From Steroidobacter sp. (GTDB lineage: Bacteria > Pseudomonadota > Gammaproteobacteria > Steroidobacterales > Steroidobacteraceae), in assembly GCF_016790065.1 (NCBI RefSeq), contig NZ_JAEUPY010000442.1, forward strand, positions 1 through 35,931: a stretch of 35,931 bases of DNA, read 5' to 3'. A model generated the notes under the pieces. That model did no database searches. It was not told the DNA's origin and saw nothing but the letters and a program-made list of their open reading frames with translations. Both the position numbers and the translations under genes were made by a program. Positions 1 through 7,873 of this stretch are shown piece after piece (the stretch's first letter is position 1; each line of letters opens with the position of its first letter).

Positions 1-1263
1 GTCGAAGTTTTCCAGAATGATGGTGGTGGCGCGCTCCACCTCCAGCTCCGACTTGGACGTGCCGACCAAGGCATTGATCTTGAATCGATCGGAGAACGCG
101 TGGTCGAGTGACAACGAATATTGGTTGAACTCGGTGTTCCACTCATCGAGGCGGTTCTCCGAGCGCACGTCGACATTGTCGAACACGCCGTAAGTCATGG
201 TGCCGTTGGCATCGATCTCATAGGCAAGCACATCGGTCTGGCGGCGGCCCGTAGCGTTGCCACGCGCGAACGAGATGGCTTCCAGGAATGGCTCGGTACG
301 TTCCGCATCCAGCTTCGAATGCAACACATCGAAACTCAGCGTGGTGTGGTCGCCGGGCTTCCATTGCAAAGAACCGGTGAGACCGAGGCGATCCTGGTCG
401 TGCTCGAAGTTCACATAGCGAGGAAAGCGCGCGTGCACGGCGTTGTTGATACGCGTAGCTTCGGCGGCACTGACGCCAGCAGGCACGCTATTCCAACGAT
501 CGGTGGCAGTGTTGGTGTTGCGTTCCCAGCCACCGGATTGCGTTCCCTCTTCGCGAGTTTGGCGGCGCGAGTAGGCGACCGAGAACAACGCACCGAACGT
601 CTGGCTGTCGTTGCTCATGCTGACCAACGCGACCGCGCGAGGATCCGCCTTGTCCGATAGCTCGTTATAGCCTTGTTGATACGAGCTCACGAACTTGAAG
701 CCTTGAAAGTCCAGCGGCCGTGCGGTGAACAGATCGATAGTCGCACCGAGCGAGCCTTCGTCGATCTCTGCGCTGGACGTCTTACGCACAGCAATCTGAT
801 TGAACAGCTCGGACGCGAATACGTTGAAGTCGAACGCACGGGTGCGATTGGTACCGACCGCATCGGTGGCGCTGGTCGTGGTCAGCGCTTCCATGCCGTT
901 GATCCGCACCCGCGAGAATTCAGGGCTCAAGCCGCGAATGCTGATCTGCCGGCCTTCGCCGCCGACCCGATCGATGGCGACGCCGGGCACGCGTTGCACC
1001 GACTCGGCCAGGTTGGTGTCGGGAAAGTCGGCGATGTCTTCGGCGAAGATCGCGTCGACAGCACCCGCAGTGGCGCGCTTCATATCCAGCGATTGTTCCA
1101 AACTCTCGCGATATCCAGTGACGATCACTTCTTCGACAGCGGCTGTCGAACTGGCGCTCTGACCAACTTCCTGCGCGCTCGCACTACCGACGGTCGCTGC
1201 ACCTACTAACAGAATATGCACGGCGCCGCGAAGCTTGAGCGACTGCTGCATTGACTTCGACAT
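1..1263 (-). CDS. TonB-dependent receptor, N-terminal 421 residues (3' end beyond window)
   Basis: This is an outer-membrane active-transport receptor; only the plug domain and the first barrel strands lie in the window. The reading frame is open from the ATG at 1263 to the left edge. It begins with an MSK-type signal peptide ending near ASAQ. A TonB-box region (EEVIVTGYRESL) follows, then a plug domain with the segments AEDIADFPDTNLAESVQRVPG and RVRINGMEAL, which are typical of the Xanthomonas/Caulobacter receptor family (TIGR01782-like). A GGGGG stretch just before the ATG may act as the ribosome site. It is a close paralogue of the next gene upstream, sharing the MSK start, TonB box and plug motifs, and both are read in the same direction. 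A LacI-type operator-like palindrome lies 18-31 nt before the start. The ligand is unknown; context suggests a sugar or oligosaccharide. Confidence 0.93.
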   Translation of the reverse strand, partial: MSKSMQQSLKLRGAVHILLVGAATVGSASAQEVGQSASSTAAVEEVIVTGYRESLEQSLDMKRATAGAVDAIFAEDIADFPDTNLAESVQRVPGVAIDRVGGEGRQISIRGLSPEFSRVRINGMEALTTTSATDAVGTNRTRAFDFNVFASELFNQIAVRKTSSAEIDEGSLGATIDLFTARPLDFQGFKFVSSYQQGYNELSDKADPRAVALVSMSNDSQTFGALFSVAYSRRQTREEGTQSGGWERNTNTATDRWNSVPAGVSAAEATRINNAVHARFPRYVNFEHDQDRLGLTGSLQWKPGDHTTLSFDVLHSKLDAERTEPFLEAISFARGNATGRRQTDVLAYEIDANGTMTYGVFDNVDVRSENRLDEWNTEFNQYSLSLDHAFSDRFKINALVGTSKSELEVERATTIILENFD

Positions 1264-1280
1264 GAGGCCCCCTGACCAGA

Positions 1281-1294
1281 TGATATCGTTAACA
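1281..1294. promoter_or_regulatory. Imperfect LacI-type operator-like palindrome before first TonB receptor
   Basis: The 14-mer TGATATCGTTAACA has five of seven symmetric positions matching around a central CG. This is the architecture of LacI/GalR-family operators (TGTTANCGNTAACA-like). It sits immediately upstream of the first receptor's start, where a repressor would block transcription or early elongation. No LacI-type regulator gene is present in the window, so the cognate protein is unknown. Confidence 0.3.
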
Positions 1295-1343
1295 TTCCGC
1301 GACGAACCGACACTCGCGTCCGAGCGTTTGCCGGTCGTCACTG

Positions 1344-1369
1344 AGTCCGGCGGCTGACGCCGCCGGACT
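1344..1369. other. Perfect 11-bp stem hairpin between the two TonB receptor genes
   Basis: Arms 1344-1354 and 1359-1369 are exactly complementary and flank the four-base loop TGAC. The hairpin lies between the stop of the upstream receptor (1390) and the start of the downstream one (1263). In the direction of transcription (minus) it is not followed by a U tract. It is therefore more likely an mRNA-stabilising or attenuating intercistronic hairpin than a strong intrinsic terminator. Confidence 0.55.
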
Positions 1370-1389
1370 AGTCGTCATCGATGTTTTTA

Positions 1390-4245
1390 TTAGAACTTGT
1401 AGCGCGCACCCAGCAGGTACTGACGTCCCTGGTGGTGGTAGTAGGACAGGCGATTACCCGAGGAATCCAAGTACTGATCCTGGAACTCATCCGTCAGGTT
1501 GAGGGCTTCCAGAGTCAGATCCAGATTCGGGGTCACCGACCAGGTCGAGGAGGCGTCGATGCTCAATGTTTCTATCGTGCCTTCGACATCGTTGAGGTTG
1601 CGGCCCGGCACCAGCGTCAGGAAGTCGTCGCGATAAGCGGCCGAGACGCGCGCGCTGAACGCTTCGTTTTCCCAATACAAGGTAGCGTTGTAAGCCGACT
1701 TCGACAGACCAGTGAGATCGGTTCTAGCGACCACTGCGCCGGTCTGGGACAAGTACTCGATCTCCGATTCCACGCCGGTGTAATTCAGGATCAAGCCAAA
1801 GTTTTTCCAGAAGCCTGGCAGGAACGAGAACGGCTGTTGATAGCTGATTTCGAAGCCGGTCAAATCGCCGCCGTCGGTGTTGGTCGGCAGCGCGAATTGC
1901 CAGCCCGACAAACAGGTGGCCGGATCCGGAATGGCAGCACCGCAAGCCGCCAGCGCCACGCTATCGGGCAAGCCGAGCGGATTGTTGGAGAAGCTGTCGG
2001 TGGCGCGCACGATCTGCACGAAGCTTTGGATGTCCTTCTTGAACAAGGCGAGCGACAGCAACGAGTCCTTGGCGAAATACCATTCGAACGACAAGTCGTA
2101 GGCTTTGGCTCGGTACGGATCGAGCAGCGGATTGCCGGCGGTCACCGTCTTGTTCGCACCGCTGATCTGGGTCGAAGCACCGGGCGCGAGAATGCCTAAG
2201 CCCGTGCCTTGACCGCCGCCGTTCGGACGGACCATCACTTTGGCCGCCGCCGCGCGGATCACAAAGTTGTCGGTCACGTCGATCGCCACGTTCAACGACG
2301 GCAACGTGTCGTCGTAGGTTCGCTCCACCGTGGTCAGTAGCGGCGAGCCTGAAGTGAACGTGTAACCTGACGACGTTTGTTTGGTCTCGACGTAGCGCAC
2401 GCCCAGGTTGGCGCGCAACGGCCGGCCCCACACTTCGGTCTTGTAGTCGGCCTGCACATAGCCGCCGAGATCTTCCTCTTCGATGCTGTAGTTGTTGCCC
2501 AGCGCCGGCTCGATGCCGAGCGGGAACAAGCTGCGATCGTTCAACCCGAACAGTCGCGTGGCGGCCTCGATGTTCGGAATGATCCAGCGGGTGGCAGTGC
2601 CGTTGGGCACGCTCAGATTGTTGCTGATGCCGGTCAACTGGCTGTAATCGGCGATGGAGATGGCGCGCACCGCTGTCGAAATCACGCTTTCTTGGGCGGT
2701 GGTGCTGCCGTTGGAGCGTACCTTCGAGGTGGTGTCGAACTCGAACTTCTTGTATTGCGGCCCGGCTTTCACAGTGACTGCATCGTTGACGTCCCAAGCC
2801 ACGTCGAAGGAGGTCGTCTTGAAAGTATTGGATGAACTTTGCGGACGCAGACGAATCTGCGACAGCGTCCAGGCCGATGCGCTGTCCACCGGCGCATTGC
2901 CGTAGCTGATCAACGGTAACCGGCTGTTACCGCGGAAGTCATAGGTGTAGCCGTCGACATCGGCGCGATCGAACAGCAACGTGGTTTGCACCGGATTGTC
3001 ATGCTCGGCCTCGGAATAGCCGACGAGGCCGCGCACCCGTAGTGTGTCGCTGAAGCTGTGCGTACCTTCCAACGTCAGATGCGTGAAATCGGTCTTCAGC
3101 TTGTCGAAGCGCGCTTCGGAACGGATGTCGACATCGTCGAACACGCCGTACACCAGCGAGCCGCTCGAATCGATCTGCGCCTGACGCACCTTGACGTTGT
3201 TGATGGCCGCCGCGCCGTTGGCACTGAACACCGGTGCCTCGAGGAAAATCTCGCGACGTTCGGCGTCGAACTTGGCGAACATGCCATCCAGGCTGAGCAA
3301 GGTTCTGTCGGTCACTTGCCATTGCAACGAACCGGTGACGCCGAGGCGTTCCTGGTCGTGCTCGTAAATGTCATAGCGAGGAATACGCGGTCGGAATGCC
3401 CGGTTGAGCTGGTCAACCGTTACGCCAGGCGCGTCGGAGAGCGGCGAAAATGCCGCGAGCGGCTCGACCGTGCCGGCGGCAGTCAACGCGTTCTGCCAGC
3501 GCACCGTGCTCGCGCCTTCATCGAGCAACTTGCGTTCGGTATAGGCCAGCGACAGCAACGCGCCGAAGCGGCCGTCGCCGAAGGTGTTGCTGATCAGGAA
3601 AGCGCCGCGGGGATCAATGTCTTCGCTGATGTCGTTGTAACTGGCTTGCGCGCCGGTCACGACAGTGAAGCCTTCGTAATCGAAGGGCCGCGCCGAGCGC
3701 AAATCCACGGTCGCACCCAACGAACCTTCTTCCGTCTCGGCGGAAGAGGTCTTACGAATCGTGATGCTGTTGAACAGCTCGGATGCGAAAGTGTTGAAGT
3801 CGAACGAACGATCGCGATTGGTGCCGCCGGCCGCGTCGGTGCCGCCGTTGGCGCTCATCGCTTCCATGCCGTTGATGCGCACTCGCGTGAACTGCGGCCC
3901 CAGGCCGCGGACGCTGATTTGCCGGCCTTCGCCAGCATCGCGTGCGATGGAGACGCCTGGCACACGCTGAATGGATTCAGCCAGATTCAGATCGGGAAAG
4001 TCGGCGATGTCCTCGGCGACGATGGCGTCGACGGCACCCACCGCCTCGCGCTTCTGATCCAGTGCCAGGCTCAAGCTCTGGCGATAGCCCGTGACTACGA
4101 TCTCTTCCACCTGAGCCTGCTGTTGAGCAGCCGTCAGCCCCGATGATTCCTGCGCAAGCGCGGTTGCACCAGCAGACAGTGCCGCCATCCCTAACACAGC
4201 TCGAACCGCAAAGCGGAGCGCACTGTGGCGAACTAGCTTCGACAT
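1390..4245 (-). CDS. TonB-dependent receptor (Xanthomonas/Caulobacter type)
   Basis: This full-length outer-membrane receptor of about 951 residues would import a substrate using the TonB-ExbBD proton-motive machinery. I prefer the ATG at 4245 (MSKLVRHS) to the ATG at 4260: it is preceded by GGGGG at an eight-base spacing and matches the MSK start of the paralogue downstream. The signal peptide ends near ALAQ. The TonB-box region reads EEIVVTGYRQSL. The plug domain has AEDIADFPDLNLAESIQRVPG and RVRINGMEAM. The 22-strand barrel ends in the typical aromatic C-terminus YLLGARYKF. It is divergent from the KDG kinase gene, and operator-like repeats lie between them, so shared sugar-responsive control is plausible. 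The substrate is not determined. Confidence 0.95.
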   Translation of the reverse strand: MSKLVRHSALRFAVRAVLGMAALSAGATALAQESSGLTAAQQQAQVEEIVVTGYRQSLSLALDQKREAVGAVDAIVAEDIADFPDLNLAESIQRVPGVSIARDAGEGRQISVRGLGPQFTRVRINGMEAMSANGGTDAAGGTNRDRSFDFNTFASELFNSITIRKTSSAETEEGSLGATVDLRSARPFDYEGFTVVTGAQASYNDISEDIDPRGAFLISNTFGDGRFGALLSLAYTERKLLDEGASTVRWQNALTAAGTVEPLAAFSPLSDAPGVTVDQLNRAFRPRIPRYDIYEHDQERLGVTGSLQWQVTDRTLLSLDGMFAKFDAERREIFLEAPVFSANGAAAINNVKVRQAQIDSSGSLVYGVFDDVDIRSEARFDKLKTDFTHLTLEGTHSFSDTLRVRGLVGYSEAEHDNPVQTTLLFDRADVDGYTYDFRGNSRLPLISYGNAPVDSASAWTLSQIRLRPQSSSNTFKTTSFDVAWDVNDAVTVKAGPQYKKFEFDTTSKVRSNGSTTAQESVISTAVRAISIADYSQLTGISNNLSVPNGTATRWIIPNIEAATRLFGLNDRSLFPLGIEPALGNNYSIEEEDLGGYVQADYKTEVWGRPLRANLGVRYVETKQTSSGYTFTSGSPLLTTVERTYDDTLPSLNVAIDVTDNFVIRAAAAKVMVRPNGGGQGTGLGILAPGASTQISGANKTVTAGNPLLDPYRAKAYDLSFEWYFAKDSLLSLALFKKDIQSFVQIVRATDSFSNNPLGLPDSVALAACGAAIPDPATCLSGWQFALPTNTDGGDLTGFEISYQQPFSFLPGFWKNFGLILNYTGVESEIEYLSQTGAVVARTDLTGLSKSAYNATLYWENEAFSARVSAAYRDDFLTLVPGRNLNDVEGTIETLSIDASSTWSVTPNLDLTLEALNLTDEFQDQYLDSSGNRLSYYHHQGRQYLLGARYKF

Positions 4246-4358
4246 GAGCGTTACCCCCATTCCATATCGCCCTTAACTACCGCTGATCTCGGCCATGGGC
4301 TCTGCGCTGCCCGGGTATGGCCGACGTGCCAACCCTTGCGATTGGCCATCCCGATTTC

Positions 4359-4372
4359 TGACACCGGTAGCA
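4359..4372. promoter_or_regulatory. LacI-type operator-like site, copy 1
   Basis: TGACACCGGTAGCA shares its first ten bases with the second copy at 4390 and is centred on ACCGGT, the core of GntR/LacI-family operators such as that of E. coli gluconate genes. The right half deviates at two symmetric positions. It lies in the divergent region between a TonB receptor and a KDG kinase gene. Confidence 0.45.
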
Positions 4373-4374
4373 TG

Positions 4375-4389
4375 TTGCTGTCATAGCAA
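4375..4389. promoter_or_regulatory. TTGCT-N5-AGCAA inverted repeat between the two operator copies
   Basis: Perfect five-base arms flank GTCAT. The repeat lies exactly in the spacer between the two ACCGGT sites. It could be a further protein-binding site or part of a larger looped operator; alone it is short enough to be chance. Confidence 0.25.
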
Positions 4390-4403
4390 TGACACCGGTG
4401 ACA
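4390..4403. promoter_or_regulatory. LacI-type operator-like site, copy 2
   Basis: TGACACCGGTGACA is a near-perfect palindrome, with six of seven symmetric positions matching. Its start lies 31 bp from the start of copy 1, about three helical turns, so both copies face the same side of the DNA. This is what is expected for cooperative binding of a dimer or tetramer repressor controlling the divergent receptor and kinase genes. Confidence 0.5.
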
Positions 4404-4553
4404 ATGAGAGGCTAACAGAGCACCCTGGCGGCCGGCAAGACACCCCTTTTCGAGCCTGGTTCGACCTTGGCCGCGCCCCAATCTGGCGCGATCCGCCCTA
4501 CAATCGGCGCCGTTGACGCCTCACTCTCCAGCCCACGGAACCCATCAAACCGC

Positions 4554-5561
4554 ATGAAACAGGCCATCCTTTGCTTCGGTGAGGTGCTGTTGCGCTTGTC
4601 TGCTCCCGGTAAGGAGTTGCTGCTGCAATCGCCCCGTTTCGATGCTCACATCGGTGGCGCTGAAGCCAACGTTGCCGTCTCTTTGCATAAGTTCGGTCAC
4701 CGCACGCGCGTGGTCAGCACGTTGCCGGATTCAACGCTGGGCCGGGTTTGCGCCGATGAATTGCGCCGGCATGGCGTAGAGACCGACACGATTAATTTTC
4801 GCGACGGTCGAATGGGAATGTATTTCCTCACGCACGGTGCGGGGCATCGGCCAGCGGAAGTTCTATATGACCGCGCGAACTCTGCTTTTTCTGCGGCTCC
4901 GGCCAGTTCCTACGATTGGGCGTCGTTGCTCACCAACGCGCGTTGGCTGCATGTTTCAGGCATTACGCCGGCAGTCAGCAGCGCCACAGCAGAAGCGGCT
5001 GCGCAAGCGATGCAAGCGGCTCGCAAAGCTGGCGTGCAGATTTCTTTCGACTGCAATTTCCGCGCGCGACTGTGGGGCGAGCGTTCGCCCGAAGCGCCGC
5101 AGTTGTTGACTCGTCTATGCGAACAGGCCGATGTGATTTTCGGCGACGACCGCGACATCGCGTTCATGCTCGGTTTCAAAGCCACCGCCGCGGATGCACG
5201 GCGTGAAGCGGCGGATGTGGCATTCAAAACATTCAAGCAACTGCGTTACTTGGTTTGCACCGAGCGAGCGCGACACAGCGTCGACGTTCAGCAACTCACT
5301 GGCTTGTTGTTCGATTCGAACAGCACCTACACCAGCCGTTCGTATCCTTTGCACAGTATCGTCGACCGCATCGGCGGCGGCGACGCGTTCGCGGCCGGCG
5401 TGCTGCATGGTCTGCTGACCGGAATGACGCCCCAGGCAGCCATTGATTTCGGTGCGGCGGCCGGCTGCCTGAAGCATTCCATTCCCGGGGATTTCAATCT
5501 GTTGGGCGTGGCGGACGTGGAATTGCTGTTATCGGAGAAAGGCGGCGACGTGCGCCGTTAG
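4554..5561 (+). CDS. kdgK: PfkB-family sugar kinase, likely 2-keto-3-deoxygluconate kinase
   Basis: It would phosphorylate 2-keto-3-deoxygluconate with ATP to give KDPG, feeding the Entner-Doudoroff aldolase step in the cytoplasm. The 335-residue protein has the ribokinase fold signatures. GGAEANVA at 34-41 is the substrate-binding start, DCNFRARLW at 166-174 is typical of KDG kinases, and GGGDAFAAG at 274-282 supplies the catalytic Asp277 and anion hole. I chose the ATG at 4554 because MKQAILCFGE matches the family's first beta strand; the upstream in-frame ATG at 4467 would add 29 residues without homology. No strong ribosome site is visible. The gene precedes an aldehyde dehydrogenase by 86 bases, suggesting a sugar-acid operon. 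A different ketose or sugar substrate within the PfkB family remains possible. Confidence 0.88.
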   Translation: MKQAILCFGEVLLRLSAPGKELLLQSPRFDAHIGGAEANVAVSLHKFGHRTRVVSTLPDSTLGRVCADELRRHGVETDTINFRDGRMGMYFLTHGAGHRPAEVLYDRANSAFSAAPASSYDWASLLTNARWLHVSGITPAVSSATAEAAAQAMQAARKAGVQISFDCNFRARLWGERSPEAPQLLTRLCEQADVIFGDDRDIAFMLGFKATAADARREAADVAFKTFKQLRYLVCTERARHSVDVQQLTGLLFDSNSTYTSRSYPLHSIVDRIGGGDAFAAGVLHGLLTGMTPQAAIDFGAAAGCLKHSIPGDFNLLGVADVELLLSEKGGDVRR

Positions 5562-5647
5562 CGGCGCCGCTGCAGTATCATTGCCCTCCCCTTTTGCGCC
5601 GTACCCGTTCTGGTGTGCGGATCGCAGGTCCATTGGCGGAGGACGAC

Positions 5648-7078
5648 ATGTACGAGTTCAAGCGGTTTTATATCGATGGCGCCTGGGTCACCCCGCCGGG
5701 CCGTCGTGAGTTGGCGGTCATCAATCCGGCTACCGAACAACAGATCGGCAAGATCATGCTCGGTACCGCCGAGGATGTAGATCTGGCCGTCAAGGCGGCA
5801 CGCACCGCGTTCGAAACGTTTTCACAAACGTCGCGCGAAGAGCGCGTCGCGTTGCTCGAACGAATCATCAAGGTTTACCAGGCCCGCATCAAAGACGTGG
5901 CCGCGGCCATTTCCGATGAAATGGGTGCGCCGGCCAAATTCGCGCTGAATGCGCAGGCCGGCAGCGGCCTGGGTCATTTCATCGCGACGCTGGCAGCGCT
6001 CAAAGAATTCGAGTTCGAAGAAGCGCTCGGCACCACCTTGGTTCGTCGCGAACCGGTGGGTGTTTGCGGTTTGATCACGCCGTGGAATTGGCCGTTGAAT
6101 CAAATCGGCTGCAAAGTCGGGCCGGCGCTGGCAGCGGGTTGCACGATGGTGCTCAAGCCCAGTGAAGTTGCACCGCTGAGCGCGCACATTTTCGCTGAGA
6201 TCATGCACGAGGCCGGCGTGCCCAAAGGCGTGTTCAACATGGTCGATGGCGATGGCCCGACCGTCGGCGAGGCGCTGTCACGTCATCCGGACATCGACAT
6301 GATGTCGTTCACCGGCTCGACGCGTGCGGGCGTGCAAGTCGCGAAGGCAGCAGCAGACACGGTGAAGCGTGTGTCGCAAGAACTCGGCGGCAAATCTGCA
6401 AACATCATTCTGGACGACGCCGATCTGAATGCCGCAGTGAAGAGCGGCGTGTTGTCGATGATGTCCAACACCGGTCAGTCCTGTAACGCACCTTCGCGCA
6501 TGCTGGTGCCGAAGAAGCTGTATGAAGAAGCGGTGGCTATCGCCAAGAGCGTGGCCGCGAAACCGGTGGTCGGCGATCCGAAAAAAGACGGCGTCACCAT
6601 GGGCCCGGTGGCCAACAAAACTCAATTCGACAAGATTCAACGCTTGTTACAAACCGGCATCGACGAGGGTGCCACCGCGGTGATCGGCGGCCCGGGCCGG
6701 CCGGACGGCATCGACAAGGGCTACTTCATCAAGCCCACGGTATTCGCCAACGTGAACAACACCATGACCATTGCGCGCGAAGAAATCTTCGGGCCGGTGC
6801 TGGTGATGATTCCTTACGAGACCGAAGACGAAGCGGTGCGCATCGCCAATGACACGGTGTATGGCCTGTCCGGTTACGTGTACTCGGGTGACATCGAGCA
6901 TGCGCGCAAGGTGGGCCGCAGACTGCGGACCGGCATGGTGCATCTGAATGGCGCCTCCACCGACATCAACGCGCCGTTCGGCGGTTACAAACAATCCGGT
7001 AACGGCCGCGAGTGGGGCAAGGAAGGTCTCAAGGAATTCCTGGAGACCAAAGCGCTGATGGGATATTCCGCCAGCTAA
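5648..7078 (+). CDS. NAD(P)-dependent aldehyde dehydrogenase
   Basis: This 476-residue cytoplasmic ALDH-superfamily enzyme would oxidise an aldehyde to the acid with NAD(P). Visible motifs are PWNWP at 145-149 (oxyanion Asn147), KPSE from Lys170 (cofactor), FTGST at 221-225 (Rossmann contact), the general base Glu245 in QELGGK and the nucleophile Cys279 in GQSCNAPS. The start at 5648 has an excellent ribosome site (GGAGGA four bases upstream) and gives a normal ALDH length; the longer frame from 5594 does not. It follows the KDG kinase on the same strand, so an aldehyde of sugar or sugar-acid breakdown is a reasonable guess (for example alpha-ketoglutarate semialdehyde or a glycolaldehyde-type product). 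The specificity cannot be read from the sequence. Confidence 0.93.
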   Translation: MYEFKRFYIDGAWVTPPGRRELAVINPATEQQIGKIMLGTAEDVDLAVKAARTAFETFSQTSREERVALLERIIKVYQARIKDVAAAISDEMGAPAKFALNAQAGSGLGHFIATLAALKEFEFEEALGTTLVRREPVGVCGLITPWNWPLNQIGCKVGPALAAGCTMVLKPSEVAPLSAHIFAEIMHEAGVPKGVFNMVDGDGPTVGEALSRHPDIDMMSFTGSTRAGVQVAKAAADTVKRVSQELGGKSANIILDDADLNAAVKSGVLSMMSNTGQSCNAPSRMLVPKKLYEEAVAIAKSVAAKPVVGDPKKDGVTMGPVANKTQFDKIQRLLQTGIDEGATAVIGGPGRPDGIDKGYFIKPTVFANVNNTMTIAREEIFGPVLVMIPYETEDEAVRIANDTVYGLSGYVYSGDIEHARKVGRRLRTGMVHLNGASTDINAPFGGYKQSGNGREWGKEGLKEFLETKALMGYSAS

Positions 7079-7087
7079 GCGCCGCGC

Positions 7088-7777
7088 CTATCGCAACGGC
7101 CCGCGATCCGGATTCGGTGCCGGCGCGGGCCCGGTGCGGCGATCGTACAAGCGGCGTATTTTCATGCCCGCCAGTTCACTATCGCCGCTCCATTTCATTT
7201 CATACTCGAGCTGGCCGGTCTTGCTGAGCCGGAATCTTTCCAAGGCCCGCGGTCCGCTGCGCACCTTGCGCTCCATGACGAACCATTCGCCCTCCCAGCC
7301 CACCCAGGAATCGGCGAGCTGACCTTCGGGCATCGAGACCTGGGTATGGCTGCCCGCCTCCACGCGCCGCGCGTCGACTGCGGACAGAAATTCAAATCGC
7401 CTCGGCTCCAGTTGCTTGATCTCCAGCGTCTGGCTCACGCCAAGCATGCGGAGCAAATTCTCCTGCTGTTGTTTTTGCCACGGCCGGGGGCCCCGCGAAC
7501 GATTGCCCGGTGCGTCCGGCGGCGGCGCATCGGCATCGATGGGCGGCGGCATGTTCCGCGGCCGGGAGTCTTCTTCGCGCCGGCGCATTTTGTCGAAACG
7601 CTCCCGCTCCTCGCCCTGCCGCTTGGCCAGCATGGCTTCGGGATCGTCGCTGACAACGGCGTTCAATACCCAAAAGCCGGTGATGTCGATGGGCCGCTTG
7701 GGAGCGGCGGCATAGTCCGACAACGCTAGCGCGGACCACAGGCACAGCACGACTGCGCAGGAAAGACGGTACAGCAA
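7088..7777 (-). CDS. Secreted protein of unknown function
   Basis: I do not recognise this 229-residue protein. It starts with a clear Sec signal peptide (MLYRLSCAVVLCLWSALALS), so it is probably periplasmic. The mature part begins with DITGFWVLN, a strand-like opening seen in secreted beta-rich proteins. A highly charged stretch (RQGEERERFDKMRRREED) and a proline-rich linker (residues about 75-95) follow. The C-terminal half is beta-rich, with WVGWEGEWFVMERK, and the protein ends in a proline-rich tail. It lies 96 bases downstream of the PQQ-dehydrogenase/cytochrome gene on the same strand and may be co-transcribed. That would suit a periplasmic accessory role, but this is only a context argument. 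Its stop lies nine bases from the convergent ALDH stop. Confidence 0.8.
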   Translation of the reverse strand: MLYRLSCAVVLCLWSALALSDYAAAPKRPIDITGFWVLNAVVSDDPEAMLAKRQGEERERFDKMRRREEDSRPRNMPPPIDADAPPPDAPGNRSRGPRPWQKQQQENLLRMLGVSQTLEIKQLEPRRFEFLSAVDARRVEAGSHTQVSMPEGQLADSWVGWEGEWFVMERKVRSGPRALERFRLSKTGQLEYEMKWSGDSELAGMKIRRLYDRRTGPAPAPNPDRGPLR

Positions 7778-7873
7778 GATGGCTCGCGTTATGAAAGATG
7801 GGTTCGGAACCGGCTCGGGCCAGCTTAAAGTCTGCCCCGAGCCGGGGCAACCTTGGGGATGCTAGATAACGGC

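Noticed and set aside
3058..4146. A 362-codon plus-strand open frame opposite the second TonB receptor
   Set aside because: The same type of shadow frame as the others; a similar one appears opposite the paralogous receptor at 121-660, showing it follows from the conserved receptor sequence.
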